64,000 nucleotides of DNA from Theocolax elegans (GCA_026168455.1 CM047425.1:87795580-87859579), one strand, 5' to 3'. Positions 48,431-60,941 are shown, counted from the first letter of the stretch. Notes: generated by a model from the letters alone, not told the origin. A program made the numbers and translations.

Positions 48431-49970
48431 GGCAATTGGAAGATATGTATTCTTCTTACGAGCTGCGCTTAAATCAGATGCTAAAGAGACGAAAAGGGGT
48501 AGTCGACCTGTGTTAACCCAGTTCCTTTCAAGTGATCAATATAAGAAGGAGGCTCGTGCTTTCTCGCTCGTTCGCTGCGCGCTACTCCTCAGGCGCACAA
48601 GACAGACACAAAGTCCAAAGCCACTTAATCACAAATCGTGTTTTATCGTTAAGCGTTGCACGAACGCGCTCTGTCGTTCTGCAATCTTAAGGCCGGTTCG
48701 TTTGTATCATTTATGCTCTTATACCCTTCGAAGGATATTCACATCAAGATTATCACTAAAATTGTTTTCTTCGTTGGAGACACATTTTTTAGAACATTAT
48801 TTTAAATCTAAAGTAATATTTTGACTAAATGTTATTTTAACGAGCTCTTTATTGAAAATGTTTGATGACTATTAAAAACAGTATTAATCGAATTATTACA
48901 TTTCAACATTTTGTAATAAATTACCATAGTATAAGCTGCGCGTTTTTAAATTTCTAAAAACACCAGTAATATTTGATACAATTTATATTGCAATTTCTAT
49001 ATTGTTATTATAGCCTTAGTTGTCGATGTTGTATTGGTATATTAAAACCAAATTTTATAAATCTCATAAAAACTGTCGAATAAATGTTTCAAAGACCAAC
49101 CGCCTGTTACCAAACAGAAAATTACAATTCTGGAATAAAAAAATTCGACTCATCCATATGCACGCAGCAATTGTTCTATATACGGTTCGCATCAAAGCAA
49201 ACACATATTATCGCGCAGCATTTTTTATTCCATCCGCCACGACATTTTACAAAATCAACAATTGTTTTTTCATCCGCGCGAACAATTCCTTGAATGAAAT
49301 ACGCAAATTTCATGGATCGAGGCGAGATTTCCGTAACACAGTGTATATGTAGAGTCGAAGCTAAAATTCATTTTTCCAGAAGGGAACCACCGTCTGCTCA
49401 CATACACCCCATCAAATATTTGCACGACTCATCGAGCTGCGCATGGAGAAACGTTCTGCATTCGTGGAAGCGTTGGAAAATTCGCTTTTCCTCCCAACGG
49501 AGAGTAAGAGAGCTGAGCTTAACGAGCGATAAATTGATTCTAACGCGCACCCTAAAGGCAATATTGCGGATAATTGAATTTCTTTGCTGGTGGCACGAAA
49601 CACTGATTCATAACGACAAAATAGGAAGGTAAATAGGCACGACAGTTGCACGGGAAGCCGTTCAAGTCTCCCCCTCACATGCGAAGCCGGCGAAAAAGGA
49701 CCGAGGAGTCCCTAACCCCTTGCCTGTACGCGAGCGCGCACATCTGTAATGTCACGCGAAACCGGAAATGCGATTTTTTGTCGACCTTCGTTGTTCATAC
49801 CTGGATATACCGGGCTCGGCTCTTATTGTCCTCGATTTCATTACTATTTCAATTGACGTTTTCAATTGCTCCATTTCGAGAGACTAGTCTATATAGCTAT
49901 AACGCATTTACCAGATATGCGTTTGTTGTTTTGTTAGTATTATTCTGTCGAAAATCATAAGCTGCTGATG
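48431..49970. other. CpG hills separated by AT-rich DNA
   Basis: Hills at 48,450-48,730 and 49,100-49,950. Plus frames of 104 to 112 codons overlap one another in different frames and a minus frame of 88 codons, so composition is the likeliest cause. GAAG|GTAAAT near 49,628 is a donor without a supported exon. Confidence 0.4.
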
Positions 49971-50520
49971 CGCAAGATGCAATTTAATTATTTATTATAT
50001 TATTATTAATCCATGCTGACACCATTAATTTTTATACATGTAATTATTACCGATAATTACAGCACATGGAGCAACACATGTCAGTGAAAGATCGAGAAAC
50101 GGAATTGACAAATTATAAAAATTACCATATGTTGTATACTTTTGATTACTCAATAACATAGTAATTTTTTACCAACCTATTTGTCCGTGAAGTCATTATT
50201 TCAACATTTGAAATTAAACCTAACGAAATAATTTTTATAAGAATTATGTTTTAAAAACTATATATTAATATTTAATATCAAAAACTGATAAAAAAAACAA
50301 TGACTCACAGTCTATTTTTTGTTTTATAAATTTCCTTACTCAACGCAGAACAATATTTAAAGAGAAACTACAAATATTTTTCTTTGAAATATCCTGCACA
50401 GACAAAACGAAAATTTTCAAATAACGCAATGATCATGCAAAATCGTATCTTCCGTATAAATCATTATTAATTAGTATTTAACTAATTGCGATATATAGAT
50501 TAACTTGCCGGTATATTAAA
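49971..50520. other. AT-rich spacer
   Basis: AT-rich with an ATTATTATATT-type run. No gene or RNA seen. Confidence 0.6.
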
Positions 50521-50537
50521 ATAATTATTTACTTGTG
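50521..50537. repeat. Left target-site duplication of the 5S-SINE
   Basis: ATAATTATTTACTTGTG, exactly repeated at 50,985-51,001 after the poly(A) tail. Confidence 0.95.
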
Positions 50538-50984
50538 GACCGACGCGGTGGCGGAGTGGCGGAGATGCACCTCGGCCGGTCACGGAAGTTAAGCAGCACT
50601 GAGTGCGGTTGGCACTTGGATGGGTGACGCTCTCGGTCGCTTGGCTTTCGTGGCGGGTTGGGTGTTTTTTCACACTTCACAACGTGAGCGGGAGGTGTGA
50701 AACATTCGGTTTCGGTGTCAAGGCCTACGCAATGTGACTTTGACACCCAAAAAGAATGTTTCGAATACACCGGCCATCTCGGGTAAGGTTTTCCCTGCTT
50801 CACAGGTTTCCCTCATCCACGGGCATAACCCCGGGCGAATGCGAGATGGTGGGGTTTTTAAGGGAGGGATAAAGCACCCACACATAGGTGGTAGGTGGAC
50901 ACCGTTAAAGTCCCCCAGGGGATAAACGGTAGGAAGTGCCAGGAAAAAAGAGGGCACAAAATCAAGAATAAAAAAAAAAAAAAA
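50538..50984 (+). mobile_element. 5S-rRNA-headed SINE, young copy
   Basis: Head: 50,571-50,650 resembles the 3' two thirds of 5S rRNA and includes the internal control region, with an A-box part AGTTAAGCAGCACTGAG (50,587-50,603) and a C-box part GGCACTTGGATGGGTGAC (50,611-50,628). The body is not 5S, and its central part is shared with the minus-strand copy at 24,947-25,294. The tail is poly(A) (about 50,969-50,984). A perfect 17-bp target duplication flanks it, showing insertion by LINE machinery and recent arrival. A T6 at 50,665-50,670, shortly after the 5S part, is a potential polymerase III stop. Frames inside it (63 to 92 codons) are not genes. Confidence 0.92.
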
Positions 50985-51001
50985 ATAATTATTTACTTGT
51001 G
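50985..51001. repeat. Right target-site duplication of the 5S-SINE
   Basis: Identical 17-bp copy of 50,521-50,537. Confidence 0.95.
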
Positions 51002-52850
51002 TTAAAAAGTATGAATACCTACTAATAGATTCTTATTAAATATGAATTGATTTATTGCAGTGTTTAATACAAATCTGGAAATATTAATAAATGCACGAAT
51101 ATAGCCAGTCCAGCGTTAAAAGCTAGAAATCCTATGATGTATTTGAAACAAAAGCCAATCGGTCGGAAGTGGCGTCCGAATGAATTTGATCGGAGCACGA
51201 CGACGCGTAACTAATGATTTTCACGACTTGCGTTGAACATGCAGATAGTCAGAACAAACAGAAAATTTTTTCACGTTTCCAATCGATAATTGCATGTTTT
51301 TAAAACAAAACCGTAAATCAAAATTGTTTCTACATTTTTAGAATGTGTATAAATCAAAATTTTTTGTGTAATACTTTAAAGTTAGTGGCTTTTAATACGT
51401 TGTATATAAAAATAAATGTGATTGTTTGAGTCTATAAATTCTTTACATCTTCAGAGCTAGAATATACTTCGGGATTGAATACTTATAGTAATTCACCATT
51501 TACGAATATATTCAAATTTTGGAATTAAAAGATAAATCATATGTCATGAGTCAATCCGCATATAATAACGTGAAATTATCGATTACGCTGATTTACAATA
51601 TTTTAATAATTTATCTCGTAATACGAGCAACCAGACGACACGAGCGAGAAATATTAATCATTAATTTAAAAATTCCATAAACGAGCTAGAGTTAGTGAAT
51701 GTGGTTTTCCAGGCGTCGTTTAAAGAAAAAAGAATATTTAAGGAAACAAAATGATTCACTTAATGTAAAATCGTTGTCGATCGAGCACCGCATAAATATG
51801 TATGCGGTTCTCCCCTCGGACAAAGGAGCCTCGCATCAAAGCATAAAGGAGACAAGATCGCGCGCGGCACGAAGCAGAATATCGCGCGCGTTGCACAGCC
51901 CAGAGGAAGTATTACACGAGGAAAAATCGCGGCAATAAATTTGCATAAGTTTATCGTCGGGGTACCCCCCTGACTAGAACCGGAGAAACGAGATGTGAAA
52001 GAGAAGAGTATCTATATGGAGGTGCGATCTTCCTGCACAAAGGAGAAAGATATAAGGTAGGTGCGCGTGCGTCTACACGTGTTTGATGACTATTTATGTA
52101 GTCTATTTGTGCACAACGATCGCGCATATCCGAACGACCGGATGCGTAAATTTATTTATACATATACCGCCAACTCCAAATTTCAAGATTAATTTGTTGT
52201 TGCGTGCATCATTTATTCTCGAAGATGTTATAAGTTCGAGTAGGGCAAAAAATAAACATATACTCTCAATCAAGATTATACAAATTCGTATAATTATATT
52301 TTTATTAGATTTACTGTCAAATTTTGATTAATTATTTAACGTACAGGAAAGCTATTATTAACAAAAAAAACAAAAGAAAGATTAATTGTATCGAATATGA
52401 AGCTACAAATATATTAAACATGATTTTCAAAAATATGAATTTAGTACCAAAATGCTACCCTGTATTCCAATCAGTATTGTATCATCATCACGGAAGCTCA
52501 AGTACCTGAAAAAAGGATCTTTACTATTTTTGCAAAGCTGTTTATTTTTTTGAAGAACAGGTGAACTACCACCACATTCTAACTCAAAAAAATATAATAC
52601 CCTTGTATGTAGTAGAAAATCTTTAGACGATAAAATGGTATGAAATACCAAAACAAGAGGTACCTACATTATAACGAATTTCGAAATTATATTTTTGATT
52701 AACCTGGGAATTGATAAGTTTCTATTGGAGACGTTAATTTACGAAAATGTGCTATACATTAAGCGATAATAAACATATATTTTAGTTACATATGAATGTT
52801 AACAGGTAACATATACGTTAACCGCAGATAAATCCTTTTCTCATTTGCGT
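51002..52850. other. AT-rich spacer with a CpG hill
   Basis: The hill at 51,690-52,150 contains an acceptor-like TGGTTTTCCAG (ending about 51,711) and a 79-codon plus frame, Lys/Arg/Ser-rich, without a recognised domain. AAGAACAG|GTGAAC (near 52,560) and TTAACAG|GTAACA (52,805/52,806) are weak overlapping acceptor-donor sites. No gene called. Confidence 0.45.
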
Positions 52851-54133
52851 ATTTTGCATACACCCTGCGTACGCAAGAAATTATACGTATACACTAACGG
52901 CTTGTATGTACTTTTATTCATACGTGTATATGCGCACGAAGAGCAAGAAGGATAAGCGAGAGATGAAGCGAAACAAGCACGTATATACCTAAGGTCAAGG
53001 GACCGAGAGCGAGCGACCATTATGCACTAACAATAGCCGCATTGTCCACCGTTTGCAATGTGACATGCTCGGGAAAGAGAGGGAGAGGGGGGGGGGGAGA
53101 GGCAGAGAGAGAGAGAGAGAGAGGGAATAAGGTATCTGAGATCGTATCGCGAGATAATATTGTCCCGCTCTGCTCCTCGGTTGATTTCGCTCGGCTCTTC
53201 CTTCCATTCTTCCACGGCGTGTCATTCTTCTGCCTACAATTTCTTCTTACACTCGATCCTTTTGCTCCCGCCACGATTCTGTTTCCCTCACCTTCTTGAC
53301 TTTTTCTCGAGATCACCGCCAGACCGGCATTCAACTTGGCTTCCTTTTTTCCCCTCTACGACCACGTTCGATTGCTCTTTTCGTGTGTTCGATGCGTGCG
53401 AGTCTGGGGAAGGGAATTTAGGTCATCCGACGATTGCTCATCTTGAATTACCTGCCGACGAGATGACACCGATTGTTACATTATTTTCAATCTAATCTTC
53501 AACGTAGCAAATCATACTGCACTGATAATGTTTAAAAACATATTTTTGTTAAACTTACAATTAATAAATTGTTAAAATACTTTTATATCAAAAATATTAT
53601 TAACACGAAAAATATTGTTCTTTGAAGTATATAGCTTGGGAAACTGTAAAAATCGCTAAACGAATTTAGAATTTCTAGAATGCATCTCTAAAGAAATAAT
53701 TTCACGTCACGAAGAAACGAGTTATACGTACAAATGGCAAAGAGAGCCGTCGAGGAATATTTCAAAACGTAATTGCTCAGTTAAAATTCTTCGATCGAAT
53801 GATCGCGCGAGTCATTGGAAGCACCGTGGAGGCATATAATAATTTTCGTAAATGAGTGCAGGAAAACCACGAAGATGCAAAGAGGCAAGCACCCGTGGAA
53901 TTATTGCCTCCCACGAATGGTTTTGAACCTCCTCGTAAAGAAATCAAAGATGGTCAATCGCAGGAACGATCTCGTGTATGATAAACGATCGTGCTGCTGG
54001 CGTACCTCGGAAAAGGACAGAAATAGTCGCGTAAATAGGAAAGCTAAGTGAAAAGAGAAAGAAAGATATCGAACAGTTTCGTTTCTCTTGATTTCAGTGT
54101 CACAGTGAGATAGATAGGACTGGGTAAGAGTAC
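52851..54133. other. CpG-rich hill, no supported gene
   Basis: Four or more overlapping frames on both strands around 52,995-53,495 reflect the GA/CT and CpG-rich DNA. TCGGCAG|GTAATTC on the minus strand near 53,449 is a weak overlapping splice candidate. No motif or family recognised. Confidence 0.45.
53087..53123 (+). repeat. G11 and (GA)n microsatellite
   Basis: Eleven G (53,087-53,097) followed shortly by about ten GA steps. It repeats on a smaller scale the GA/G design at 9,271. Confidence 0.9.
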
Positions 54134-54160
54134 GAGGAGGAGGAGGAGGAGGAGGAGGAT
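54134..54160 (+). repeat. (GGA)n microsatellite
   Basis: About nine GGA units, purine-only on the plus strand. Confidence 0.9.
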
Positions 54161-54268
54161 AGAAAGATCGGGTAAGCGAGAGATGACCGAGACATGCCTA
54201 CCGTTAAGTTCACTCGAGGCCAATAACCCAGGCAGTAAACTTATTTGGAATAGTTTCTCTCTATATAG

Positions 54269-54325
54269 CACCACCACCACCACTACCACCACCACCACCA
54301 GCAGCAGCAGCAGCAACAACAGCAG
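54269..54325 (+). repeat. (CAC)n(AGC)n trinucleotide repeats
   Basis: About ten CAC units with one interruption, then AGC and AAC units. They lie in a 143-codon plus frame (54,183-54,614), where they give a Thr run, a Ser run and an Asn pair. A matching minus frame is open too. Such runs occur in real regulatory proteins, but nothing else in the frame supports a gene. Confidence 0.9.
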
Positions 54326-54619
54326 GAACAGCCGCCTCTGTGCTGCCGGAGAGCTCTCTTGCCTTCTCTTCAACGATCTGACGATGACGATATTACAAGC
54401 TATAAAGATGCCAGCCCAGTCACTGCCGGCGCTGGTGCACGGGCCACGCATCGTTGCTTCTCAAATTCAATATCTCGCGAGCTCGCGCACCTTCTTTACC
54501 GGTGATTTCCCTTCCGCTTTCTCGCTCTCTTGCACCAATATGCGCATACAAGCGTCATTGCTCCTTTATATATACGTGTTATTTTTCCCCTCGCTTGTCG
54601 TTTTACCTATATGACTTAA

Positions 54620-55560
54620 TGGAACAAAAGTAATTGGAATAATAATGACCTTTTGTGAAGAAACTCAAGTACTTACTTGGAGAATATTTTATCTTTTTTT
54701 CGTATTTGTATACACATTTAATTGCATAACTAGTGTTAGTGGATATTAATTTACAAAATAAGAATTAACGCGTTTGCAATAAAATAAATTGTAATATTGT
54801 AAAGATTATTTCATCTTTCATTTTGAAACTATGACTTTTCATTACATACACATATACCTATAAAAAAGAGTATGCTTTATTTATACTGTAAGTCTATTAA
54901 TATAACCAGCATTTATATATTTATCCTAAAATATTTATACTGAAATATCATATTGCAATAAGATACAAGTGAATAATACCATTTAAACTTTAATATTATA
55001 TTGAAAACTTATTCCTATATTGAAATTCATTTTCACGTTGCACAAATAGAACATAATCGGTGAATGTTATAGTTAGCAGGCACAATAGATGATGAAGAAG
55101 TTTGATTCTTTTGAATTATGCATGAATATTGTTCACAGCAATTTGAATAAATTGAATAATCAATTTCTTTTAAACTATTATTAGTCAAATATCGTTCAGT
55201 TTTTTATCGAAATATTAGTTTATTTATCAGCCTGGTTTACTTATAAGATTAAATTATAATATACCGTAGTTAAATTATAAATACAAACTACATTACATAT
55301 ATACATATATAACATGCAACAAATATAATTTGATATAATTGGAAGTGTTGAGTAATGTTTATTCAACATCGCTATATATTTACAATTCCCAAACGTAATT
55401 ATTGATTATTTTCTAATAGCATTTATATAAATTATCTAGAATTACGTAACTGTCATTCTAATTCCAGTTTACTTTCTAAAATGTAGCCAATCAATATCTC
55501 AACAACTTTTCGCGTATAATTTACCCTTCTTTCAATCCATTTACTATTTGCAAACGAAAT
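54620..55560. other. AT-rich desert
   Basis: Very AT-rich. Nothing further seen. Confidence 0.6.
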
Positions 55561-56380
55561 AATAATTTTGAAAAAAATCTCGACCAAAGGCTACACAGGT
55601 ACGGAAATACTCATATACACTTGTACATGAATGGTAAACTCACGCGGCCGTTTGCAATAATATTTAATAACATAATCAACTCGTCCGATCGAATAAATTC
55701 TCAAATTGTTCGAGAAATATTGGGCAAACTTGTAAATTAAACCAGAGAAAGCAATTTTCTCTCTGCAAACAATCGTGAACCTCGAGAGAAATATCTCCAT
55801 CGACGAAACAAAAAACCAACGAAACATAAAAAACTAAAATAAAAAAAATAAAAAGGAAACCTCGACGTTTGATGTCGAAATGGCGAATATTTACTTTCCG
55901 AGCAGTCGGGTGCGCGCATACTCGCGACACACGGCAATCGAGGTTTATTGCCGACAACCCATTGGCCCATTTTCGAAGCGCGCTCGCGCGACTTTCCTTC
56001 CGTCACGTGTGGATGCGTCGCAACGTGTCATGGATGGATGCCTCGGCGACCCCGTCATTATCTTTTACACGTCTTTGTCTTCAAATTCCACCACTTTCAA
56101 TTCCGTGTCCCCAATATGTTGCATATACACATATTCGTTGTATTGTACGACCGGCGTCGTTTAGCGCTGTTACATTTCGACCCCTGGACTTTGGGGACGG
56201 AAATATTGCGTTGAGTAGAACATCCCCTAGTGGTGATTTCGAGGTTGGACCAGGCTACAGTCTGCGTTTAATAGCGGTATTGTGCGCTAAACGACTATAC
56301 CGTAGAATATCTATACACATATTACTAAGTGATAGCACAAGCAAAGCTTCAAAAATTAAATATATTCATCGATAATTCAA
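55561..56380. other. CpG hill with E-box
   Basis: Three plus frames (up to 168 codons) and three minus frames overlap, so composition explains them. A palindromic CACGTG E-box is at about 56,004-56,009. No splice pair or domain found. Confidence 0.4.
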
Positions 56381-57800
56381 AGTTGTTTAACATACGCTTA
56401 TTTTTATTGAAAGATTAAAAGTTCTAATAAGCATTTGGTTCACCTGTTAATACTAAACCTGCTAAATAGTCCAGAAATATAAAGGTTTCAAATAAAATAC
56501 GATTTGTTCAACTAACACTTGTCTCTTGACGGAATTAAAATAATATTACCTGTTTTTCTAATAGAATGACCAATTTTTTTAATCAATCGGTCATTTAAAC
56601 ATTTACTAAATTTACTGCGACTATCGCTAAATAAATATTAGTAAATTTGATTAAACAGTCTCTTGAATCAGTTATGCAATCACTTATTCATATATATGTG
56701 CCAACAAAAAATGTGGAAAAATTTTTAAAACGAAAATGAGCAATAAAAGATTGAGTCGAAGTAATCGAAAAACCTATAAGTATCGTTGGAATGACCCAGA
56801 ATTAAAGTGGAAAATCCGCGACTTTGGTTTTACTTGTACAGTGCGGCGAAGAAAGAATTGAGCTCGTAAAATCTTGGCTTTCGCGGCTGCCGTTTTACCG
56901 CAGTTCTTTAGAGTAAACATGTTGAAGAAATGCGCCTGAAGTTCGGATGATTGGAATCAGAAATACCTTAGAACGTTTCTCTTCGTTTTAGGAATTTTAA
57001 TGAATAATTGACTTTCTAGACGCCGTTTCAGTTTTGCGCAGATGCACTTGCAACATTTCCACTTATAACGCATATTGTATTTACAAATCATGCTGTTTAC
57101 AATTTCTATTTTACGTACTTTCATATTAATAAATAAATCATAAATTGAATTATTCATTGATTCCATTTTATTTATTTTAACATTTTATATTCTACTCTTT
57201 TTTTTATTTGTTTCATTGTTATTTATATATGTACAGTTTTAGTAGTGAATATCAATATTGATTATTTATGCAAGATTTCTTTTGATTTTTATGACTCGCG
57301 ATAGAACATGATCTTTCCTCGTTTTTATTATTTTGGCACATATATAGAAAGAAAATGTAGATCGTGTTAAGTTAAGACACTAAGTTTACTAAAATGATTT
57401 TACACCGACAAAGTCGCGGAAAATTATAATGTATACGAATAAATTTGTGATTTACCGAAACCATAGAAATAACAAATAGAAAGAAAGATAAGTAAAACTA
57501 TATATAATTACGTTCATTTTACATAGTTAAAATCAATTATCTAGAATATGATACAAATTCAGGTTTATTAATTTGAACTAGCAAGTATATGTTCAATATA
57601 CAATAAGATGTTATTTAGAAAAGCTTATTCAATATCGGTAAATTATTTATATAAGCTCATATTAAAATGTCATTTAAATTTGGCCTTAAATTATGTTTGT
57701 AGTGATTCATAGGACGTATGTAACAACCGGCCTTGAGACCCTTAAAAATAAGAAAGTCGCGCAAAAAATTCAACAAAACCAAAAGCATAATGTATGTCTC
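56381..57800. other. AT-rich spacer
   Basis: AT-rich with a less AT-rich part at 56,750-56,960. Minus-strand AACAG|GTAATA (near 56,550) and AACAG|GTGAAC (near 56,443) are weak overlapping splice candidates. No gene. Confidence 0.5.
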
Positions 57801-58660
57801 AAAGGTTTAAAATCGAACGCTACTCGACCCAAATCAGCGTACATTTTACGACGAACGAGCGACGAACAATGAACACGCCGCGCACTTACAAGCACAAAAG
57901 ATCTCGCGCAACGAAAAAAAGAAAAAAGTCGTGAAGCAAGAATATAAAATTGTGGCTCACGAGCTCCCAGGTTTGGAAGAGAGGATAAAAAAAAAGAGGT
58001 AAGATAAATAACCCGTACGACGTTATTGTTTTCGATTCGGTTTACGTGGCGAAAGTGCGCTCGAACGAAAAATAGGGGGAGGGGGTCCGGTCTCGTGTAT
58101 ATACATGTCGGGGCGCAAAATCACGCGATTTTCACATCGATTTTACCGGAGGTGCACGTCGAATTAACGCGGCGCGGTCGAAGTACTTCCGCATTCCCAG
58201 CGCGAGCGAGCGAGTAAGCGAGCGAACGAGAGAGAAAGAGAGAGATATGGAGAGTGAGAAAAACAGAGAGACAGAGGGAGGCAGAGAGAGGACAGGGAGA
58301 AGGAGGGAGAAAGAACGTTTATCGGTCCGCTAGTCAGCGCTCGTGAAACGCAATTTATGCCCCGGTACTTTCCTCCGCGCGTTCGCTCGCGCTGAATTAA
58401 CAGCGCATGCTACTATGCATGCGTGTAGGTGGTACATATATACGTGCGCACGTGTGTGTATGCGTGCGACATCTATTATATATATGTGAGAAGTATATAA
58501 CCGTTCGATCGGGAGAATACACTAAGTAAGGAAGAATATTTTCTGAAAGTTTGTTTGAGATAGCGTTACGCATCTTATGTGCGCGCTCGCCCGAGTTATT
58601 AATGAATAGTTAATAGACTGGAAAAGTGACGGTTAGATAAGTTTAACAGTCCTGCGTGCA
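57801..58660. other. CpG and GA-rich hill
   Basis: Positions 58,200-58,320 are made of GAGC, GAGA and GGGAG steps with strong purine bias on the plus strand. Afterwards there are alternating GT/GC runs (58,440-58,470). The 63-codon plus frame has no recognised domain. AGAG|GTAAGA near 57,999 is donor-like. Confidence 0.45.
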
Positions 58661-60060
58661 GCTTTCTCTCTCTTTAATATTTTTCGTGTGAATAACTATT
58701 TCATTTCGTGATTCACCAACAAACTTAGTCTGATAATGCATTAATTTATTTATTTTTCAAACATATCTAGGGTTTTAAATAATCGATGTACGAGAGTGTC
58801 GTTATGATAACAAAAATAATTATGTAACTTCGATATCAGCGGATAATCGATATTTGAAATGTGTTACATGAGTGTATACAATGTATGCTCGACTCGATGT
58901 AGCTTCATGCATTGATAACGAAAGGCACGAATGTGTATTTAAACTCGATTATATGGTTATGTGGATAAGAGTAACGTGTTTTTGCGGCTTATTAATTGTA
59001 TAATATGCCAAGACAATCTTCATAAACGTCTAGTTTTAATGTACATTACATTTTATGATTATCCGCGCCGTTAATTAAACCGTGCAGTGAATATCTTACG
59101 TATAAATAAATATATTATTTTAACGAAGCGTTCTACATAATTATTAAACGAGATACGTGCATACATGTTTAAGAGTTGTTATCGAATTTTTAATAAAATT
59201 AAATTAAAATTTAAGTTAAATTAAAAAAAACGAAAACTGTAATATATGATAAAAATCACTGTTCCATATACATTAACAGGATGTTAATCAACTTTAATCC
59301 TTCTTACCTTATCAATCAAATTAAACAAAAGAATTCAATTATAATTAGTAAAATAGGATAGTATTTGAAAAAGTCGGTCGAGTTAGAGAGTCAACCATCA
59401 AACGACACGGATCTCAAGATAAGTCTGTTATATCTAATTACATTATATCGACGGCCGAAAAAGGTGACAGAACGTTTCAATTGTTTGAAGAGGTGATAAC
59501 TCGACCTTGCTTCTTTGCATTATTGCTTTTAAATTACAACTTAAATTTTATATTATACCTTTACACATTCATTAACCATTAAGCAATTGCAATGCTATTT
59601 ATATTTTAAAAGAGTGTTCAGTAGTACCAACTAAAAATTTTGGTCAAAATACTTTTATACGAATTACCACCTTTTTAAACAGTCGAAACGTAGTGTCACC
59701 TTTTTCGCCGTGGCCATTGATATATAATTTAATATTTTAAACGTAAATTTTATAAATTTCAACGAAATCAATCTAATGTATAATGTTGTATTTAATTAAT
59801 TATTTTACAATAAATTTGTTACAAACAAACTTATCGAAAAATAAAATTATTTTTTACAGCCTCCACCACCAGTTTAAAATGATTAATAAAACTATCTTTA
59901 ACTATGAAAAATGAAACTTAAATGCAACTATTCTTAAGCTATAATTGTAAGTTTAAAATATTCTTGTAAACTTATCTCCACATGAACAAGTACCACTAAT
60001 TATCAAAAGAAAAAATATTGTAATAATTATTTAATACAATAGAGTTGCAGTCGCATTAAT
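58661..60060. other. AT-rich desert
   Basis: Very AT-rich. TATTTTTTACAG (ending 59,859) is a good acceptor-like site, followed by CCTCCACCACCAGTTTAA and an AATAAA near 59,884. This would encode only a few Pro and a Val, so it is noted but not called. Confidence 0.5.
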
Positions 60061-60780
60061 ATTTTCCACAAAATATCATAGGAATTCACGCAATCCGATT
60101 CATTGTGATCGGAGCAACCGGTACCCTTTCATCATATTCACATCCAAGTAAAAAAGAGATGCGAGCGCATTTAAAAAAGGTATTTTTTCTATCAACGTCA
60201 CAATAACCTGAAAGAAATGACCGAGCCAACAACGTGAAATTTCGCATGCGCGCGAGATAAAACTCGAACGTCGGAGGCTGTGCTACCACCGCTACCTCGT
60301 ATAACCGTAACGACGCATTACACGCGACAACTGCAATTTCTTTCGCGACCGATGGAAATAAAGGGGAAAGAAGAGAAAAAACAAGGTAGGATGAGAAAAA
60401 GAAAAAGAGAGGAAACGCAGGCACACGCAACGTCGTCGTTATCCTCCTTTCGTTTTAACGCGCACATATACCTAGCAAAAGAGCGACAGAGAGAAAAAGT
60501 TTTACGGGGAGCTCTTTTGGAAATGCACAATGGCAATTGTCATTTGCCCGATGCGCGCGCGCGTGCGAGTAGTACGTTTTATTTCGTAATTGCCCGTCAT
60601 GCGCGTGTTTTATTTCGCAACAATACGCGGATCGTTTTTATTTCCCTCTCCTTTTCCGTTTATTCTACTATTTTTCCGCACGAGAATGTAAAGTTCAACA
60701 ATAAAAACAAACGCGCAATTTGCGTATTCAACAAGATGACGATGAATTTTTGATGACAATCATTTTCAAAAGTATTGTTC
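60061..60780. other. CpG hill with NRF1-like motif
   Basis: CGCATGCGCGCG near 60,244-60,255 resembles an NRF1/EWG core. Opposed frames of 72 to 157 codons cover the same DNA. The longest is Lys/Arg-rich from a purine-biased stretch (60,355-60,420). No gene called. Confidence 0.4.
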
Positions 60781-60863
60781 TTATACGCGATTCGAAAGTT
60801 TTTCACATGTGGTTAAATCGATTGAAATGGTAACGTATGAAAACGGCGAGGAGCGAAAAAAGG

Positions 60864-60941
60864 TGGACGACGGGATTTAAACATACGGATCTTGCATTAC
60901 GAATCTAATCTCGTAATCTAACCATCGAGCTAGTGTCCGCG
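60864..60941 (-). pseudogene. Decayed tRNA-like sequence
   Basis: On the minus strand the order is: acceptor-like GCGGACA, a D-arm-like TAGCTCGATGGTTAGATT, a perfect 7-bp stem ATTACGA/TCGTAAT with an 8-base loop, a T-arm-like GTTTAAATCCCGT, and CGTCCAC pairing back to the start with two mismatches. TTTTTT follows, a polymerase III stop. The extra base before the D arm, the broken D stem, the oversized loop and the poor T stem mean it is not a working tRNA and its anticodon cannot be given. It may be a tRNA pseudogene or the head of an old SINE. Confidence 0.55.

Noticed and set aside
50571..50650. Genuine 5S rRNA gene
   Set aside because: Only the inner part matches 5S rRNA, the ends are different, and the segment is the head of a poly(A)-tailed element with target duplications.
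50525..50957. Frames of 63 to 92 codons at 50.5-51.0 kb
   Set aside because: They lie inside the 5S-headed SINE, which is non-coding.
54044..54614. Opposed frames of 135 and 143 codons with Thr/Ser and Leu/Val runs
   Set aside because: Open because of trinucleotide repeats; no motif or splice support outside the repeat.
55869..56375. 168-codon plus-strand frame
   Set aside because: Two further plus frames and three minus frames are open in the same CpG-rich DNA, so coding cannot be argued for one of them.
59850..59890. Tiny last exon after TTTTTTACAG encoding only Pro residues and Val
   Set aside because: The acceptor and AATAAA are real strings, but five codons cannot be distinguished from chance.
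60280..60753. 157-codon plus-strand frame
   Set aside because: Lys/Arg-rich from purine-biased DNA; opposed by minus frames of 72 and 114 codons; no recognisable family.
60864..60941. Functional tRNA gene
   Set aside because: D stem broken, extra base before the D arm, 8-base anticodon loop and poor T stem; kept only as a tRNA-like relic.
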